From JBBDXA01 sp040902585 (GTDB taxonomy: Bacteria; Planctomycetota; Phycisphaerae; Phycisphaerales; Phycisphaeraceae): DNA of 64,000 bases. Positions 16,708 through 24,705 of this stretch are shown one piece after another. Numbering within the stretch: position 1 is the first letter of the stretch; every line of letters begins with the position of its first letter. The DNA is taken from NCBI GenBank assembly GCA_040902585.1, contig JBBDXA010000229.1:6090-70089 (forward strand). Direction: 5' to 3'. The notes under the pieces are model-generated. The model saw nothing but the letters and a program-made list of their open reading frames with translations, was not told the DNA's origin and searched no databases. Made by a program: the position numbers and the translations under genes.

Positions 16708-18590
16708 TGACTTTGATGGCGCTCAATCTTGAATCGATGTCGATGGATCCGATCCGTCGCCGCATCGAATCGCTCGGGATCACTTCGGTGATCCTTGCTG
16801 CCGATTCGGGAAAAATGCGGGCGAGGATCGAAGGCTCCGCGCGATGGATCGAGCATCTTCTGATCGATTGTGCGGCGTTCCAGGCGACTATCCACCAGGC
16901 ATGGCAGGAGATCCGCACGTCCCCCGGTGCTGACGGCGGGCCGGTGACGCTGTGGCCCGGCGTCTGGCTGACGCCGCTGCTGGCGGCTCCGCATCCGCGC
17001 CGTCGTCAGACCGATCCACTGCCGGATCACTGCGTCGCGGCCCTCTTTGTCGGGACGGAGTTTCTTCACAGCGAACAGTTCCGATTGCTCTGCGACATGC
17101 AGCGCGTGGACTATCAGGCCGCACTGAAGCGGATCGATGTGGCGCAACTCGCGACGCGTCGCGAGGCGGATCGGGTCTCGACGTTGATCGAATGGATGCA
17201 GTCGGATGCGGCCGACGCCGAGCGTCGCGGCAAGGAAGTGTACGGCCTCAGCTCGGAACTGGGCGAGACGTACGAAGAACTGAGCCTGCTCTACAAGCTG
17301 GCGATGAACATGACGGTGGATCAGCCGCCGCGGCATTTCATTGCCGACGCCTGCCACGAGTTGCAGCAGGTGGTGGGCATGCGCTGGCTGGCGATTCAGC
17401 TCGTGGCCGACGATCCGCGCCTTAACGATCTTCAGGGTGAAGTATTTGCCGCGGGCGACCTGGTGCTCACCCACGATCAGATTCGCGGCGTCGGGCTCCA
17501 CCTGATGAACATCGGCCTGGATCCGAACTTGCCCAAGGTCATCGATGACATTCACTCGCTCGGCCTACCCGAACTGTCGCGGCAGTCCAGCGATCTGCTC
17601 GTCGTTCCTCTCGCGACCGATAATCGCCTCATCGGTGTTCTCTTCGGCGGACAGAAGCTTGATCCCCCGGGCGCGAACCTCACCACGGTGGACTCCAAGC
17701 TCTGCGGCGCGCTGGCCAACAGTCTCTCGATTTTCATCGAGAACTTCATGCTTTACGAAGACATGCAGGCCATGTTCATGGGGACACTGCACGCCCTGAC
17801 ATCCGCAATCGATGCCAAAGACAGCTACACCTTCGGCCATAGTGAGCGAGTCGCGCTGATGTCGCGGATGCTTGCGGAGGCGGCGGGGCTGGATGGGCAG
17901 GTGGTGGAGCGGGTGTACGTGGCCGGGCTGATCCATGATGTGGGGAAGATCGGGGTGCCGGAGGCGGTGTTGTGTAAGCCGGGCAAGTTGACGGCGGGGG
18001 AGTTCGAGCAGATCCGCATGCATCCGGAGATCGGGGCTCGGATTCTGCGTGACATTCGGCAGATGAAGGACATCATCCCCGGGGTGCTGAGTCATCACGA
18101 GCGGTGGGATGGGCATGGGTATCCGTTCGGGTTGGCGGGCGCGGAAGTGACGGAGTTACAAAGTGACGAAGTGACGAAGGAAGAAGTGACGGAGTTACAA
18201 AGTGACGAAGTGACGAAGGAAGAAGTGACGGAGTTACAAAGTGACGAAGTGACGAAGTTAATCACTCCGTCACTGCGTCACTCCGTCACTTCTTCTTCAC
18301 TTCTTCACTCAGTCACTCCGTCACTTCTTGGGGGCATTCCGCTGTTCGGCAGACTGATCGCGTTGGCGGATTCGTTTGATGCGATGAGTTCGACGCGGAC
18401 GTACCGGTCCCGGCTGGAACACGGGCAGGTGATCAATGAGATACGCCGATGTGCCGGGACGCAGTTCGATCCTGATTTGGCGAGCGTTTTTGTGGAGCTG
18501 GATTTTGAACCTTACAGGCAGATGCATCGGAGGCATGAAATTGCTGCGCAACAAAGTGACGGAGGGAGAAGTGACGGAGTGACAAAGTGA
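16707..18590 (+). CDS. GAF/HD-GYP cyclic-di-GMP phosphodiesterase carrying a repeat insertion
   Basis: A 627-residue protein. The N-terminal 200 residues are of unknown type. A GAF-like domain spans about 200-345 and an HD-GYP domain about 355-600. Catalytic HD is at His410-Asp411 (IHDVGKIGVP), with HHERWDGHGYP at 463-473, so c-di-GMP hydrolysis is expected. Directly after GYPFGLAG the family normally continues with GE-IPL. Here about 65 residues intervene (about 479-543), made of three 13-residue repeats (VTELQSDEVTKEE) and a Ser/Leu-rich fold-back part, before GGIPLFGRLIALADSFDAM resumes. The C-terminal 14 residues also come from the same repeat family. Whether the enzyme tolerates the loop is unknown. 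Confidence 0.88.
   Translation: MTLMALNLESMSMDPIRRRIESLGITSVILAADSGKMRARIEGSARWIEHLLIDCAAFQATIHQAWQEIRTSPGADGGPVTLWPGVWLTPLLAAPHPRRRQTDPLPDHCVAALFVGTEFLHSEQFRLLCDMQRVDYQAALKRIDVAQLATRREADRVSTLIEWMQSDAADAERRGKEVYGLSSELGETYEELSLLYKLAMNMTVDQPPRHFIADACHELQQVVGMRWLAIQLVADDPRLNDLQGEVFAAGDLVLTHDQIRGVGLHLMNIGLDPNLPKVIDDIHSLGLPELSRQSSDLLVVPLATDNRLIGVLFGGQKLDPPGANLTTVDSKLCGALANSLSIFIENFMLYEDMQAMFMGTLHALTSAIDAKDSYTFGHSERVALMSRMLAEAAGLDGQVVERVYVAGLIHDVGKIGVPEAVLCKPGKLTAGEFEQIRMHPEIGARILRDIRQMKDIIPGVLSHHERWDGHGYPFGLAGAEVTELQSDEVTKEEVTELQSDEVTKEEVTELQSDEVTKLITPSLRHSVTSSSLLHSVTPSLLGGIPLFGRLIALADSFDAMSSTRTYRSRLEHGQVINEIRRCAGTQFDPDLASVFVELDFEPYRQMHRRHEIAAQQSDGGRSDGVTK
18144..18336. repeat. 39-bp tandem repeat with fold-back, inside the HD-GYP gene
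   Basis: Three tandem units of 39 bases start at 18144, 18183 and 18222 (built on GAAGTGACGGAGTTAC and GTGACGAAGTGACGAAG). They are followed by a segment to 18336 made of the complementary words CACTCCGTCACT and CACTTCTTC. The whole insert is in frame with the enclosing gene. A second copy of the family lies at 18552-18662. Confidence 0.92.
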
Positions 18591-18662
18591 CGAAGTGACG
18601 AAGTTAATCACTCCGTCACTCCGTTACTCCGTTACTTCGTTACTTCTGCTGATAGCTGAAAG
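18552..18662. repeat. Second copy of the GTGACGAAG fold-back repeat
   Basis: Words AAGTGACGG and AAGTGACGAAG occupy 18552-18605 and their complements (CACTCCGTCACTCCGTTACT and similar) 18606-18645, ending in CTGATAGCTGAAAGCTT. It covers the last codons of the HD-GYP gene, replacing its natural end, and fills the gap before the STAS gene. Confidence 0.88.
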
Positions 18663-18665
18663 CTT

Positions 18666-19004
18666 ATGAAATGCACATGCGAACAATACGGGCAGATTGC
18701 CATCGTCACGATCAAGGGTGAGGTGACGATCGATCACGTCGATCAGTTTCAGAATGTGATTGAGCAGCACGTGGGCAGGCAGGCGCGTGATTTTGTGGTT
18801 GACATGAGCGCGGTGGAGTTTGTGGACTCGGCGGGGCTGGAAGCGATGATTGGTCTTCAGGATCGCTGTTCGGATGTGCTGGGGCAGGTGCGTCTGGTGG
18901 GGGTTGGGCGGAATGTGGAGGAGATCCTGCGGATCACCAGGCTGGGGCCGCGATTCGACAAACATGAATCGGTGGATCTGGCGATCAAGAGTCTGCAAGT
19001 GTAA
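18666..19004 (+). CDS. STAS-domain anti-sigma-factor antagonist
   Basis: A 112-residue single STAS domain of the SpoIIAA/RsbV type. The phosphorylatable Ser lies in FVDSAGLEAMIGL (Ser55), the exact family motif. Such proteins switch partner kinases or anti-sigma factors by Ser phosphorylation. No RsbW-type kinase is in the window, so the partner is elsewhere. The placement between an HD-GYP enzyme and the pilus ATPase gene suggests a regulatory input into this machine or into a stress sigma pathway. Confidence 0.9.
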   Translation: MKCTCEQYGQIAIVTIKGEVTIDHVDQFQNVIEQHVGRQARDFVVDMSAVEFVDSAGLEAMIGLQDRCSDVLGQVRLVGVGRNVEEILRITRLGPRFDKHESVDLAIKSLQV

Positions 19005-19097
19005 GGAGCTTTGAGCTACGAGCTTTGAGCCTTGAGCCAGAAGCGCGGAATGATGAAGTCTGACTCAAAGCTCATAGCTCACAGCTCATAGCTCTAA
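19005..19097. repeat. GAGCTTTGAGC word fold-back repeat
   Basis: Left arm 19005-19038 is built from GAGCTTTGAGC, TACGAGCTTTGAGC and CTTGAGCC. Right arm 19061-19094 is built from CTCAAAGCTCATAGCTCACA. They can pair over most of their length. It fills the gap between the STAS gene and the ATPase gene. Confidence 0.8.
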
Positions 19098-19111
19098 GAA
19101 AGCTGATAACC

Positions 19112-20869
19112 ATGCAAACCAGGGACATCAATCAGGGAAAAGCGGTATCGCCGGTGGTCAAGCCGCTGCGGGTGGGCGATCGTCTTTTGGAGGCGGGGAT
19201 CATCACGCGGGCGCAGCTGGACCAGGCGTTGGAGAAGCAGAAGCAGCTTGGGAATCAGAAGCTGCTGGGCGAGGTGGTGGTGGAGCTGAAGTTTGCGACG
19301 CAGGAGCAGGTGCATGAGACGTTGGCGAAGGCATCGAATGTGCCTTATGTCGCGTTGCATTCGAGGCTGGTGGACCCGGCGGTGATGGAGATGATCCCGT
19401 GCGAGTTCATGGAGGAGCACGAAGTGATGCCGCTGTTCTGCGTGAACGGGAAGCTGACGGTAGCGGTGGTGGAGTTGTCGAACGTGTTCCTGTTTGAAGA
19501 GATTCAGAAGATCACGAACAAGCCGGTGCAGATCGTGGCGACGACGTCGCGTGATTTCCGTGCGACGTTCGTGGCGATGCTTCCCAATGAAGGGCAGACT
19601 TTCGTCATTGACGACCTGGTCGGCGATATCCAGGAAGACACGTTGACTGTTGTCGAGCAATCGATGGCGGACCTGGCGCTGGCGAGCAACGGAACCGATG
19701 CGGATGCCTCGCCGGTGATTCGGCTGGTGAATTACATCATCTACTGCGCGGTGCAGGAGAAGGCGAGCGATATTCATGTGGAGCCTTCGGACAAGCAACT
19801 GCGGATCCGCTACCGGGTGGACGGCAATCTGTTCGAGAAGATGCAGCCGCCGTATCAGATGACGCCCGCGGTGGTCAGCCGCATCAAGATCATGGCGTCG
19901 ATGGATATCAGCGAGCGGCGCATTCCGCAGGACGGCGCGATCACGGTCATCGTCAACAAGCGGCCGATCGATATTCGCGTCTCGACCATGCCCGGCAAGT
20001 TCGGCGAGAAGGTCGTCATGCGCGTGATCGACAATCGGGGCACGCAGGTCACGCTCGAGCAACTGGGTTTCAGCTTCGAGATGCTCGAGAAGTGGCGCTC
20101 GATCGTGCAGTCGCCCAACGGCATCGTGCTGGTGACCGGCCCGACCGGCAGCGGCAAGTCCACGACGCTCTACGCGACGCTGAGTGAGCTGGTGGATGAA
20201 ACGGTCAATATCTCGACGGTCGAAGACCCGGTGGAGTATCAGCTTGCGGGCGTGAACCAGTTTCAGACCAACGACAAGGCAGGTTTCACTTTTGCCGGCG
20301 CACTGCGTGCGCTGCTGCGGCAGGATCCGGATGTGATCATGGTCGGTGAAATCCGCGATCTGGAAACGGGTCGCATCGCCACGCAGGCGGCGCTGACGGG
20401 CCATCTGGTGGTTTCGACGCTGCATACGAATGATGCGCCCAGCGCGGTGACGCGGCTGTTCAACATCGGCGTGGAGCCGTACCTGGTCGCCGCGTCGCTC
20501 AAGGGTGTGCTCGCGCAGCGCCTGCTGCGGAAGACGTGTTCCAACTGCAAGGAGCCGGTGGAGATTCCCGCGAACCTTCGGCGGGCCCTGGAGCAAATCG
20601 ATGGCGGCGCGGGGATGGACAAGGCGTTTCGCGGCGTGGGCTGCGCCAAGTGCCGCAAGACGGGTTACGCTGGCCGCATCGGTATCTACGAATTGTTTGC
20701 GCCCAACGATGAGCTGATGGAATCGGTCAGCCGCGGGGCGACGCTTCAGGAAATCCGTCGCCTGACGAAGGGTTCGGGCGCGTATACCTCACTGGCACAG
20801 GACGGGCTGGAGAAGGTTCGCGCGGGGATTACGACCGTGGAAGAGTTGTTCACCGCCGTGGCCGCCTGA
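19112..20869 (+). CDS. Type IV pilus/type II secretion assembly ATPase (PilB/GspE)
   Basis: A 585-residue hexameric ATPase that powers pilin polymerisation at the inner membrane. The N-terminal MshEN-like domain spans about 20-150 (VGDRLLEAGIITRAQLDQAL). The catalytic core has Walker A GPTGSGKSTT at 343-352, an Asp box (TVEDPVEYQ), Walker B with LLRQDPDVIMVGEIRD at about 401-416, and a His box (HLVVSTLHTNDA). The zinc motif is Cys476/Cys479 with Cys511/Cys514. MshEN domains often bind c-di-GMP, which would connect this motor to the HD-GYP enzyme upstream; this is inference. No PilT retraction ATPase is visible in the window. Confidence 0.95.
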   Translation: MQTRDINQGKAVSPVVKPLRVGDRLLEAGIITRAQLDQALEKQKQLGNQKLLGEVVVELKFATQEQVHETLAKASNVPYVALHSRLVDPAVMEMIPCEFMEEHEVMPLFCVNGKLTVAVVELSNVFLFEEIQKITNKPVQIVATTSRDFRATFVAMLPNEGQTFVIDDLVGDIQEDTLTVVEQSMADLALASNGTDADASPVIRLVNYIIYCAVQEKASDIHVEPSDKQLRIRYRVDGNLFEKMQPPYQMTPAVVSRIKIMASMDISERRIPQDGAITVIVNKRPIDIRVSTMPGKFGEKVVMRVIDNRGTQVTLEQLGFSFEMLEKWRSIVQSPNGIVLVTGPTGSGKSTTLYATLSELVDETVNISTVEDPVEYQLAGVNQFQTNDKAGFTFAGALRALLRQDPDVIMVGEIRDLETGRIATQAALTGHLVVSTLHTNDAPSAVTRLFNIGVEPYLVAASLKGVLAQRLLRKTCSNCKEPVEIPANLRRALEQIDGGAGMDKAFRGVGCAKCRKTGYAGRIGIYELFAPNDELMESVSRGATLQEIRRLTKGSGAYTSLAQDGLEKVRAGITTVEELFTAVAA

Positions 20870-20894
20870 GGCCGCGCCGGAGCAGAGGTCAAAC

Positions 20895-22118
20895 ATGGGA
20901 CGATATGCATACGAAGCTCGTAACGGCAGCGGGGCGGCGTCCAGCGGCGTGGTGGCGGCCGGCACCGCCGAGGAAGCCAGCCGCACGCTGCGCGACCAGG
21001 GCCTGTTCATCATCCGCATCGCCGAGGCCGACCAGGTCGCCGCCGAGCGCATGGGTGCCGCCGGAAGCGCGTCCAAACGTGTCAAGCGCCAGGATGTCAT
21101 CAACTTCGCCCAGCAGCTTTCGGTCATGATCCAGACCGGCGTCTCCATCAGTGAGGCCCTGACGGTGATCGGGGATCAGGCACCCAATCCGGCGTTCGGT
21201 GTCGTTCTCGGCGACGTGGCCGAGCAGGTCGAGTCCGGCATCGAGCTCTCGGGAGCGATGAAGAAATATCCGAAGGTGTTCCCCACGATCATGGTCAGTC
21301 TCATCCGCGCCGCCGAGGCCAGCGGAACGCTCGGGCAGATGCTCGAGCGCATCAGCGACTACATGTCCAAGGAACTGCGCACCGCCAAACAGGTCAAGGG
21401 CGCGATGATCTATCCCGCGTTCATGATCTTCCTGAGCCTGTCGGTGACGGTCTTCCTGCTGGTCTTCGTGCTGCCCAACTTCGCGGGCATTTACCAGGCC
21501 AAGGGGCAGGCCCTGCCCGCGCCGACGCAGTTTCTCATGAGCACCAGCACGCTCCTGGTCCAGCACTGGCCCTGGTTCCTGGGCGGCGCGATCACTCTTA
21601 TTGCCGGCAGCGTGTTTTTCGCCCGCTCCAAGACCGGCGGCCGCACCTTCGACTGGCTCAAGCTCAACGCGCCGCTGTTCAAGCATCTGTTCACGCAGCT
21701 CTACGTGACCCGCTCCTGCCGCACGCTCGGCGCGATGGTCAACGCCGGCGTGCCGATGCTCGACGCCATCGACATCACCCGCCACGTCACCGCCAACTGC
21801 TATTACGAAGAGCTATGGAACAACGTGGACGACGGGCTCCAGCACGGCCGGCAGCTTTCCGACGCCATCAGCGAGTCGGATCTGATCCCCCGCAGCGTCG
21901 TGCAGATGATCCGCGCGGGTGAAAAATCGGGCCGCCTGGGGCAGGTCCTCAACCGCGTGGCCGAGTTCTCCGAGGATGAATTCGACCGGGCCGTCAAGCA
22001 GATGACGCAGTTCATCGAGCCGGCCATGATCGTCATCATGGGCAGCTTGATCGGCTTCGTCGCCATCTCCCTGCTACTGCCCATCTTCAGCGTCGGCAAG
22101 GTCGCCGCCAGCAACTGA
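20895..22118 (+). CDS. Type IV pilus/type II secretion platform protein (PilC/GspF)
   Basis: A 407-residue polytopic inner-membrane protein. An N-terminal leader YAYEARNGSG is followed by two GspF domains (about 72-195 and 278-400), each preceding hydrophobic segments near 172-192, 225-243 and 375-398. The repeated motif F-x-x-QLS-x-M-I-x-(T/A)G is visible as FAQQLSVMIQTGVSISEAL and its second copy TRSCRTLGAMVNAGVPMLDAI. It follows the ATPase gene by 25 bases and completes the core inner-membrane machine. Confidence 0.95.
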   Translation: MGRYAYEARNGSGAASSGVVAAGTAEEASRTLRDQGLFIIRIAEADQVAAERMGAAGSASKRVKRQDVINFAQQLSVMIQTGVSISEALTVIGDQAPNPAFGVVLGDVAEQVESGIELSGAMKKYPKVFPTIMVSLIRAAEASGTLGQMLERISDYMSKELRTAKQVKGAMIYPAFMIFLSLSVTVFLLVFVLPNFAGIYQAKGQALPAPTQFLMSTSTLLVQHWPWFLGGAITLIAGSVFFARSKTGGRTFDWLKLNAPLFKHLFTQLYVTRSCRTLGAMVNAGVPMLDAIDITRHVTANCYYEELWNNVDDGLQHGRQLSDAISESDLIPRSVVQMIRAGEKSGRLGQVLNRVAEFSEDEFDRAVKQMTQFIEPAMIVIMGSLIGFVAISLLLPIFSVGKVAASN

Positions 22119-22149
22119 GCGGCAAGGGCCAAGGGCGAAGGGCCAAGAG
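22119..22149. repeat. GGGCCAAGGGC word repeat
   Basis: Tandem words CAAGGGCCAAGGGCGAAGGG directly after the pilC stop. The same words occur at 51681-51716 after a cytochrome gene and, on the other strand, inside the PSD1 gene near 34358-34390. Confidence 0.65.
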
Positions 22150-22187
22150 AAACTCTTGCCATTTCCAGGAATTTGCCAGCCAAGGGC

Positions 22188-22216
22188 TTGACAAAGCCTC
22201 CGGGGCAATCGATAAT
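22188..22216 (+). promoter_or_regulatory. Near-consensus sigma-70 promoter
   Basis: TTGACA at 22188-22193, a 17-base spacer, then GATAAT at 22211-22216. This is the best housekeeping-type promoter I can see in the window. It lies 61 bases before the start of the GbsR/MarR-type regulator gene. Confidence 0.75.
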
Positions 22217-22233
22217 TTCTGTAGAGACAGAAA
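22216..22233. promoter_or_regulatory. Perfect palindromic operator-like site at the predicted +1
   Basis: TTTCTGT, AGAG, ACAGAAA is an 18-base site with a perfect 7-base dyad. It begins at the last base of the -10 box and covers the expected transcription start, the usual position for an autorepressor. The MarR-fold regulator encoded just downstream is the obvious candidate ligand. Confidence 0.65.
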
Positions 22234-22276
22234 AGACTGAACGGATCGGTCGCTTCCGTCTCCATCGAGGTGCCCC

Positions 22277-22807
22277 ATGACGATTACGCCGGTTCAACAG
22301 AAATTCATCCTTCACTGGGGCGAGATGGGCACGCGCTGGGGCATCAACCGCACGGTCGCCCAGATTCACGCCTTGCTCTTTATCGCCCCGCGGCCGATGA
22401 ACGCCGAGGAAGTCGCCGACACGCTCTCCGTCGCCCGCTCCAACGTCTCCACCAGCCTGAAGGAACTCCAGGGCTGGGGCATCGTGAAGATCGTCCATGT
22501 CATGGGCGATCGGCGGGATCATTTCGAGTCCATGCGCGATGTCTGGGAGATGTTCCAGATCGTCCTGACCGAGCGTAAACGCCGGGAAATCGACCCGACT
22601 CTGGCCCTGCTCCGTGAGTGCGTGGACGAAGCCCAGAAGGCCGGCCCCCAGGAGGAAACGACCCGCCACCGCCTCAGCGAGCTGCTCGGGTTCTTCGAGA
22701 CGATGAGTTCGTGGTACGAACAGATTCGCCGGCTGCCCACCAGCGCCCTGTTCAAGTTCGTGAAGCTCGGCGGCAAGGTGAAAAAGTGGCTGGGCCTCGC
22801 CGGTTGA
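22277..22807 (+). CDS. GbsR/MarR-type winged-helix regulator
   Basis: A 176-residue regulator. Residues 1-95 match the GbsR/MarR winged helix: FILHWGEMGTRWGINRTVAQIHALLF, then the recognition helix region EEVADTLSVARSNVSTSLKEL, and the wing IVHVMGDRRDHFES. The C-terminal half is helical and probably a dimerisation or ligand region. A near-consensus promoter and an 18-base palindrome overlapping the start of transcription suggest autoregulation. The genes downstream to 27379 are all co-directional and tightly spaced, so it probably controls that cluster. Confidence 0.85.
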   Translation: MTITPVQQKFILHWGEMGTRWGINRTVAQIHALLFIAPRPMNAEEVADTLSVARSNVSTSLKELQGWGIVKIVHVMGDRRDHFESMRDVWEMFQIVLTERKRREIDPTLALLRECVDEAQKAGPQEETTRHRLSELLGFFETMSSWYEQIRRLPTSALFKFVKLGGKVKKWLGLAG

Positions 22808-22832
22808 ACGACCGCGACGGAGCCCGACTGTA

Positions 22833-22866
22833 AGTCTCAAATCTCAAGTCTTAGATTTCAAGTCCC
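22833..22866. repeat. Short TCAAATCTCAAG word fold-back
   Basis: GTCTCAAATCTCAAGTC faces TTAGATTTCAAGTCCC. The words resemble the TTGAAATC/GATTTCAAG family at 62979-63105. It lies in the gap between the regulator and the fusion gene. Confidence 0.45.
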
Positions 22867-22895
22867 AACTCCCGCTTCCGCCCCAAGGGCACGCC

Positions 22896-24263
22896 ATGAA
22901 ACCTTTCCCGCTCCAACCCGAAACCACCCAGGCGAATCGTCAGCGGTTTTTTATTTGGGATGGCAGTTCTGTTCATTCAGAAATAACAAACGAGTCTGCA
23001 ACCGTCGATGCCTGCGGCTGGCTGGCGTTCGATGACCAGTGCCCCCTGTGTACGCGATGGGCAGGCCGCCTCGAAAGGATACTCGCGCGACGCCGCATCA
23101 TGCTCGTTCCGCTGCGCACGCCCTGGGTCCGGCAGCGCCTCGGCCTGACCGAAGGCCGGCGGCCCGACCGCATCTGGCTGCTCCTGCCCGGCGGCGAAGA
23201 GCTCGGCGGCGCGGATGCCATCATCGAACTCGCACGGCGCATCGGCTGGGCCCGCCCCTTCGCCTTCATCGCGGGCTTACCGGGCATCAGGCATCTGCTT
23301 CACGCCGGCTACAACTTCATCGCCCGTCGTCGCACCTGCATCGGCGACACCTGCACACGACCCGCGACTGTTCAGAATGCAAAGCGCTCATCCGTCGCTC
23401 AGGCCATCGACCTCCTTCCGCTCGTCATTCTTCCCGCGTTCGCCATCGCGCTTGCGCCTTCGCTTCCCGCCTTCCTCTTCATGTGGGCGCTCGCCGCAGG
23501 CATCTTCACAGGCTTCAAGTGGCTCACCTTCCGCCGCGCCGCAGCGCAGATGCGCGACCTCAGCTTCGCGCGTACCTTCACCTATCTCCTCGCCTGGCCC
23601 GGCATGGAGGCGAAGCGGTTCCTCGATGAGTCGCGCACCGTCGAGGAGCCGCGCTGCGCCGAGTGGTTGTTCGCCGGCGCGAAGACCTGCCTCGGCATCG
23701 CCCTGATCTGGGGCCTCACGCCGCGCCTGTTCGTCGCCGCGCCACTGCTCGCGGGCTGGACGCTCATGGTCGGCCTCATCTTCCTCCTGCACTTTGGCCT
23801 GTTCCACTTTCTCTCCGTCCTCTGGCGCACCGCGGGTATCGACGCCCAGCCCATGATGCGCAACCCGCTTCGCGCAACCAGCCTCGCCGACTTCTGGGGC
23901 CGCCGCTGGAACCGCGACTTCAACGTGCTCGCCCGTGATCTCGTGGTCAAGCCTCTGCATCGCCGCATCGGCGCGGGCCGCGCCATGCTGCTCGTCTTCC
24001 TGTTTTCAGGCCTGATTCATGACCTTGTCATCTCGCTGCCTTCGGGCGCGGGCTTCGGGCTGCCCACCGCGTTCTTCCTGCTTCAGGCGTGCGGCCTCAC
24101 CTTCGAGCGATCGCGCACAGGCCGCGCTCTCGGTCTGGGCAACGGGCTTTGCGGCTGGGTGTTCACGTTCACTCTCACTGCGCTGCCCGCAATCGCTCTG
24201 TTTCACCCGTGGTTCGTCAGTCGCATCATCCTGCCCTTCGCGCAGGCCATCGGGGCCGCGTAA
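22896..24263 (+). CDS. DCC thiol-oxidoreductase-like domain fused to an MBOAT-like acyltransferase
   Basis: A 455-residue fusion. Residues about 42-150 are a DCC-family (DUF393) domain with FDDQCPLCTRW (Cys49, Cys52), a thioredoxin-like CxxC. From about 168 the protein is polytopic, with some seven to eight hydrophobic segments. The segment TSLADFWGRRWNRDF near 328, and SGLIHDLVISLP with His375, match the wax-synthase-like MBOAT_2 group, where Trp-Arg and a buried His are conserved. Such enzymes move acyl groups to alcohols or polymers at the membrane. A fusion with a redox domain is unusual. A good AGGAGG precedes the next gene, 12 bases downstream. Confidence 0.78.
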   Translation: MKPFPLQPETTQANRQRFFIWDGSSVHSEITNESATVDACGWLAFDDQCPLCTRWAGRLERILARRRIMLVPLRTPWVRQRLGLTEGRRPDRIWLLLPGGEELGGADAIIELARRIGWARPFAFIAGLPGIRHLLHAGYNFIARRRTCIGDTCTRPATVQNAKRSSVAQAIDLLPLVILPAFAIALAPSLPAFLFMWALAAGIFTGFKWLTFRRAAAQMRDLSFARTFTYLLAWPGMEAKRFLDESRTVEEPRCAEWLFAGAKTCLGIALIWGLTPRLFVAAPLLAGWTLMVGLIFLLHFGLFHFLSVLWRTAGIDAQPMMRNPLRATSLADFWGRRWNRDFNVLARDLVVKPLHRRIGAGRAMLLVFLFSGLIHDLVISLPSGAGFGLPTAFFLLQACGLTFERSRTGRALGLGNGLCGWVFTFTLTALPAIALFHPWFVSRIILPFAQAIGAA

Positions 24264-24275
24264 CAGGAGGTCATC

Positions 24276-24692
24276 ATGAACACGCTCACCATCCTCATCC
24301 TGATCGCCGGCCTGCTTCACTTCGGTGTCCTCATCGCCAGCGCTCTGGTCCCGCAGGTGCTCGACTGGCGCAGCGAACTGGCGCGCGTCAGCCCGCTCAC
24401 CCGCCAGCTCGTCTGGACCCACGGCCTCTTCATCGTCCTGACCATCATTGCCTTCGGCATCCTGTCCATCGTCAACGCTTCGACTCTCGCATCCGGCGAC
24501 TTTCTCGCGCGCTCACTGTGCGGCTTCATCGCCATTTTCTGGGGCGCGCGACTCGCCTTGCAGTACACCTGGTTCGATGCTCGCCCGTACCTGACCACGC
24601 CCGTGCTTCGCCTCGGCTATCACGGTCTGACTTTTGTCTTCGCTTACTTCTCCGCGGTCTACGGCTGGGCGGCCCTTCGCCCCGCGATCTGA
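24276..24692 (+). CDS. Small four-helix membrane protein, paralogue A
   Basis: A 138-residue membrane protein with about four hydrophobic helices. It shares clear positional similarity with the protein encoded at 25566: LTRQLVWTHGLFIVLTI against LTRQVFIVHSFFIMLTI, and FWGARLALQYTWFDAR against FWGSRLIIQWFVYDSR. Conserved His, Trp-Gly-x-Arg and Asp-x-Arg residues in helices suggest a function beyond structure. The family is not known to me. It has a strong AGGAGG ribosome site and lies between the acyltransferase fusion and the first DUF2071 gene. Confidence 0.75.
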   Translation: MNTLTILILIAGLLHFGVLIASALVPQVLDWRSELARVSPLTRQLVWTHGLFIVLTIIAFGILSIVNASTLASGDFLARSLCGFIAIFWGARLALQYTWFDARPYLTTPVLRLGYHGLTFVFAYFSAVYGWAALRPAI

Positions 24693-24705
24693 GAGGAGGT
24701 TCGCC

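Noticed and set aside
18144..18260. Regular 39-base repeats as a possible CRISPR array
   Set aside because: The units are directly adjacent, without spacers, in frame within a gene, and followed by their complement. No cas gene is present.
19094..20596. A 500-codon minus-strand frame
   Set aside because: Antisense of the PilB/GspE ATPase gene; rich in Arg/His with no motif.
22188..22210. Partial resemblance to a c-di-GMP riboswitch (segment AAAGCCTCCGG)
   Set aside because: Only one short conserved stretch matches; the second conserved half (GGTAGC and tetraloop receptor) is missing. The stretch is explained better by a promoter spacer.
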